From Halicephalobus mephisto (Eukaryota; Nematoda; Chromadorea; Rhabditida; Panagrolaimidae), in the NCBI GenBank assembly GCA_009193035.1, contig SWDT01000217.1, forward strand, positions 1 to 59,410: a stretch of 59,410 nt of DNA, read 5' to 3'. Each line of letters opens with the position of its first letter. Within the stretch, counting starts at the first letter, position 1. Below the pieces are notes generated by a model. The model was not told where the DNA came from. It did not search any database and worked only from the letters and a program-made list of their open reading frames with translations. Made by a program: the position numbers and the translations under genes. Positions 56,464 to 59,410 of the stretch are shown here, one piece after another.

Positions 56464-59410
56464 TCACAATTCAGTTTTATTTTCGATTCCAATTTCGATC
56501 AATTTTTCCGGTACATTTTTCTCGAGATACTTGATGCATTCTTGATAGACAAAATCAGGCAACATAAATTTCCTTTTTTCACAATGATCATAGACCAACT
56601 TGTTTCTGAAAGCCACAAAGACATCTGTCGAAGGCTCATCCATTACATTCCATCTATGACGACGATCAAAAAGTTCACAAGGTCTTTCTGAAATTAATTA
56701 CTGTAAAAATTTAAAACTAAAAAACTCTAATTTTTAAATAAAATTGAAAAAAATAATGAAAAAATTTTTTTTAATTGAAAAATTTTAAATTTAAAAAATA
56801 ATGAAAAAAATTTTTTTAAATTGAAAAATTTTAAATTAAAAAAAATAATGAAAAAATTTTTTTAAATTAAAAATTTTAAAATTAAAAAAAATTATGAAAA
56901 TTTTTTTTATTTTTAAAAATAATAAAAATAAATTTTTAAATTTTTAAACTTACCCAAAGCGAAAGTATTTAAAACGATTTTTTGAATTTCATTTGTAAAA
57001 ATTTCTTCAGAATTAATTTTTGTGTTTCTTTTCAGAAGTTTCTCAACCGATGAACATACAGTATCCGCAATCAGTCTTTCGTAACTTCTGTGAAATCGTT
57101 CTGGATGTTCAAAAGGAACAGGAGCAATTTTGATGACCAATTTTCCATTTTTTCCGTTTTTTCTTTTTTCGTATTCTGGCCAGATATCTCGACAAAAACG
57201 TTTCAAAATTTTAATACAGTAATCCTCCGTCATTTCTAGTGGAGTTTCTCCAAATTCCGTCGTTTCTGTTTCATCGTCTGATTTCGAAAACAATTCTACA
57301 GTAGTTTTCGTAATTGACTGAATATTTGTTAATTCTGAATTTTCAGAAGATGGCTTGATAATCAAATCTTGAGTAAATCCCGGACTCCAATTAAATACAT
57401 CTTTTTGAGGACTACCACCTTCAGGCGTTTTATCCAGATTCAAAATACCGGACGATCCAGATCCTTCAAAAATCGGAGCAGCCACATCAGAAAGATTAAA
57501 CTAAAAAATAAAAGTTATAAAAATCAAAAATTAAAATTTTTACAAAAAAGTTTAACATGAATTTCTAGAATTTAAAAAAACTAACTGTAATTTCGAAATC
57601 ACCAAGGCTTAAAATGCAAATTTAAAATTTAAAAGTACGGTAAATATTCACTCAACGAGGTACTACCGCCCTGTCGAATAGATGGAATAAAATATTCTTT
57701 ATTTTCCCTTAGGGAATCATATCGTAAATCCATTTTTTCGTTCAGAAAATTCATGTATCATATTTTTTAAAAATACTAATTACCCAAATTTGAGTGAATA
57801 AACATATGACTTAACCAAAGCGAAAAAATTATGGTTTTTCTAAATATATTTAAAACTTTCTAAATCAGGACATATAACATATATCACCTTCTATCCACTT
57901 TTTAAAACTTATTTTCATATATGAAATTCCTACCGAGAACCCCAACTACCCTACAGTACCCTATCTAAAAAGAACAACTTTTAAAAAAATCAAAAAACTT
58001 ACATCTAGTAAATTTTCTCCAACATCTACAGTATGATTCCAATTTTGAGCAGGTGGCGATTTCGAAAAATTAAAACTTCTCGAAAAAGTCGGAGATTTAG
58101 CATTTGGCGATAATGATTTTCTATTTTCCAATGAATTTCTGGGACTTCTAGGAGAAACAGCAGCAAATGGCGTCAAAGGCGGAGGAGTTGAACTTTTGAA
58201 TTTCGGAGGAGGATTAACAAAAACAAGTCCAATATCTGAATCAATTTTTTCTCCTTGAACATAAGTCGGACTTGCATTTTTCTTCAATGTTCCAGTAACT
58301 ACAGTTTCCCATGATTTTCTACGGTAACGAGTACCTCCAGCACTTGAATCAAATCCAGAATTACTCAAGTTAAATTGGGAAATTTCAGAAACATCATCAA
58401 CAGCATGAGAAATTGATTCATCTTCGTGATTTTTTGCGAGTCTTCCACTAGAGGTAACAAGTGGAGAAGAATCAGTAATCGAAGAAGATTTAGCCGTACT
58501 TGGAAGCTAAATAATAAAAATTATAAAATCAAAAAAACATTGAAATTTAAAAAATAATAAAATATAAAATATAAAATTTAAAAAATAATAATATATAAAA
58601 TATAAAATTTAAAAATAAAAAATTTAAAATATAAAAAATAAAAAACCAACTTCTTCGGGAATACTTTCAGAAACAGAATCGTCCTTCTTTTCTACCGTCG
58701 TTGTAGAAGACGAACTTACTTCAGTTGTGGACTGTTCAGAAACGGTAGTCCCGACAGAACTAGTAGTCGTAGAAGATTCTGTAGATTCAGAAGTAGTTTT
58801 AGCTGACTCAACGGGAGTTTCTGCAGAAACTTCTCCATCATTGAATTAGGAACACAACATGACTAGAGACAGAAGTGGCCGAACTTTCAGATGCCGATTG
58901 TAAAGCTTCCACGGCTATGTCACTGATCTCACTTGGCGTTTTGATGTCCTCTAACAACTGACCTTCTTCTTTTTCATTTAGTTTTTCTTCATTTCTTGAA
59001 ATCAGAGATTCGGATTATCGATTGGAACTTCTTCAACATGAGGCGGAGAAGGAACAGGAGATTCACTTCGATCGAGCAACTTCGAGGACATATTGCCGAA
59101 GGCATAACAGTACACCAGTGGAAGGCACTCTTTCTGGATCAGAATCTCCATGCTAAAAAATTAGAAAAATTAAAATTAAATAAATTTAAAAATCAAACCG
59201 CAATGTTCGTTGGTTGGACGTCTTTTTGTTTTTGTTCTTCTTCATCCACGAAATCAGGCAAGGACTGCAGATCCCGACCTGAACTGAGACCACCAGAAGA
59301 CGGAAGAACAGAAAAAACACTATCATCACTTTTTGCAGATTCTTGTTTTTTTCTTCTTCAACTTTATTCTGTACAACTTCAATTTCTGATTTTCTTCTAT
59401 CTCTCTCTGT
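56464..59410 (-). CDS. Unrecognised Ser/Thr-rich protein, 5' end beyond the window
   Basis: Minus-strand exons, from 3': 56464-56687, 56954-57500, 58003-58506, 58651-about 59152, and 59199-59410 (open at the edge). All visible junctions keep phase. The N-terminal part seen is acidic and coiled-coil-like (RERDRRKSEIEVVQNKVEEE). The middle is rich in Ser/Thr/Glu and Pro (PPPKFKSSTPPPLTPF, SPRSPRNSLENRKSLSP). The C-terminal 190 residues are ordered and hydrophobic-patterned: DYCIKILKRFCRDIWPEYEK, LLKRNTKINSEEIFTNEIQK, RRHRWNVMDEPSTDVFVAFR, ending ENKTEL. I recognise no family. Between 58,840 and 59,110, and again near 59,345-59,365, the frame shifts at least four times without splice signals, which reads as sequence error near a contig end rather than true decay, because exons downstream are intact. 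Confidence 0.6.

Overview
The window looks like nuclear DNA from a rhabditid nematode, most likely Caenorhabditis or a close relative. Evidence: many 41-50 base introns with GTAAGT-like donors and TTTTCAG/TTTTAG acceptors, acceptor-like sites just upstream of several start codons (probable spliced-leader sites), nematode families (C6/DUF281, ShKT, a degenerin channel), and AT-rich introns full of minisatellites. No tRNA, rRNA or CRISPR array was recognised. Gene models were assembled by hand from splice sites and checked for phase; UTRs, transcription starts and poly(A) sites were not modelled.

Layout. 1-11.4 kb: an imperfect duplication at the extreme start, an intron-bearing transposase relic (541-2010), then AT-rich repeats with a foldback/MITE cluster near 7.5 kb and two candidate exons of an unknown minus-strand gene. 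11.4-14.6 kb: a group I p21-activated kinase (pak-1-like). 14.9-16.5 kb: a TTAA-flanked piggyBac-type element and a pair of TA-flanked MITEs. 17.3-20.2 kb (-): TM9SF2. 21.8-22.2 kb: the TRAPP subunit TRAPPC1. 22.2-26.9 kb: two minus-strand C6/DUF281 secreted-protein genes; the second appears to carry the chaperonin gene cct-6 (plus strand) inside its first intron. 27.6-29.4 kb (-): an unrecognised secreted-protein gene.

29.9-33.2 kb: about 250-350 bases of inverted repeat on each side enclose an apparently intact trypsin-like protease gene and a broken palm-domain fragment of a Polinton/Maverick protein-primed DNA polymerase. This is the most unusual locus here. 33.4-35.0 kb (-): a secreted ShKT protein. 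35.88 kb: a 56-residue secreted peptide. 39.0-40.7 kb: a possible small three-exon gene. 41.4-47.8 kb: a DEG/ENaC channel whose introns hold a tandem repeat, a duplicated block and a solo LTR. 48.7-50.5 kb: two tandem TAF13 genes of equal length. 51.0-55.6 kb: a large extracellular PAN/Apple protein with a thrombospondin-like segment. 56.5-59.4 kb (-): the 3' part of an unrecognised Ser/Thr-rich gene running off the end.

The genes are mainly independent cellular functions (signalling, secretory pathway, protein folding, transcription, ion channel, secreted proteins) rather than one pathway. Both extreme ends (1-530 and 58.8-59.4 kb) show indel-rich sequence, which suggests that the window is a complete contig with poorly polished ends.
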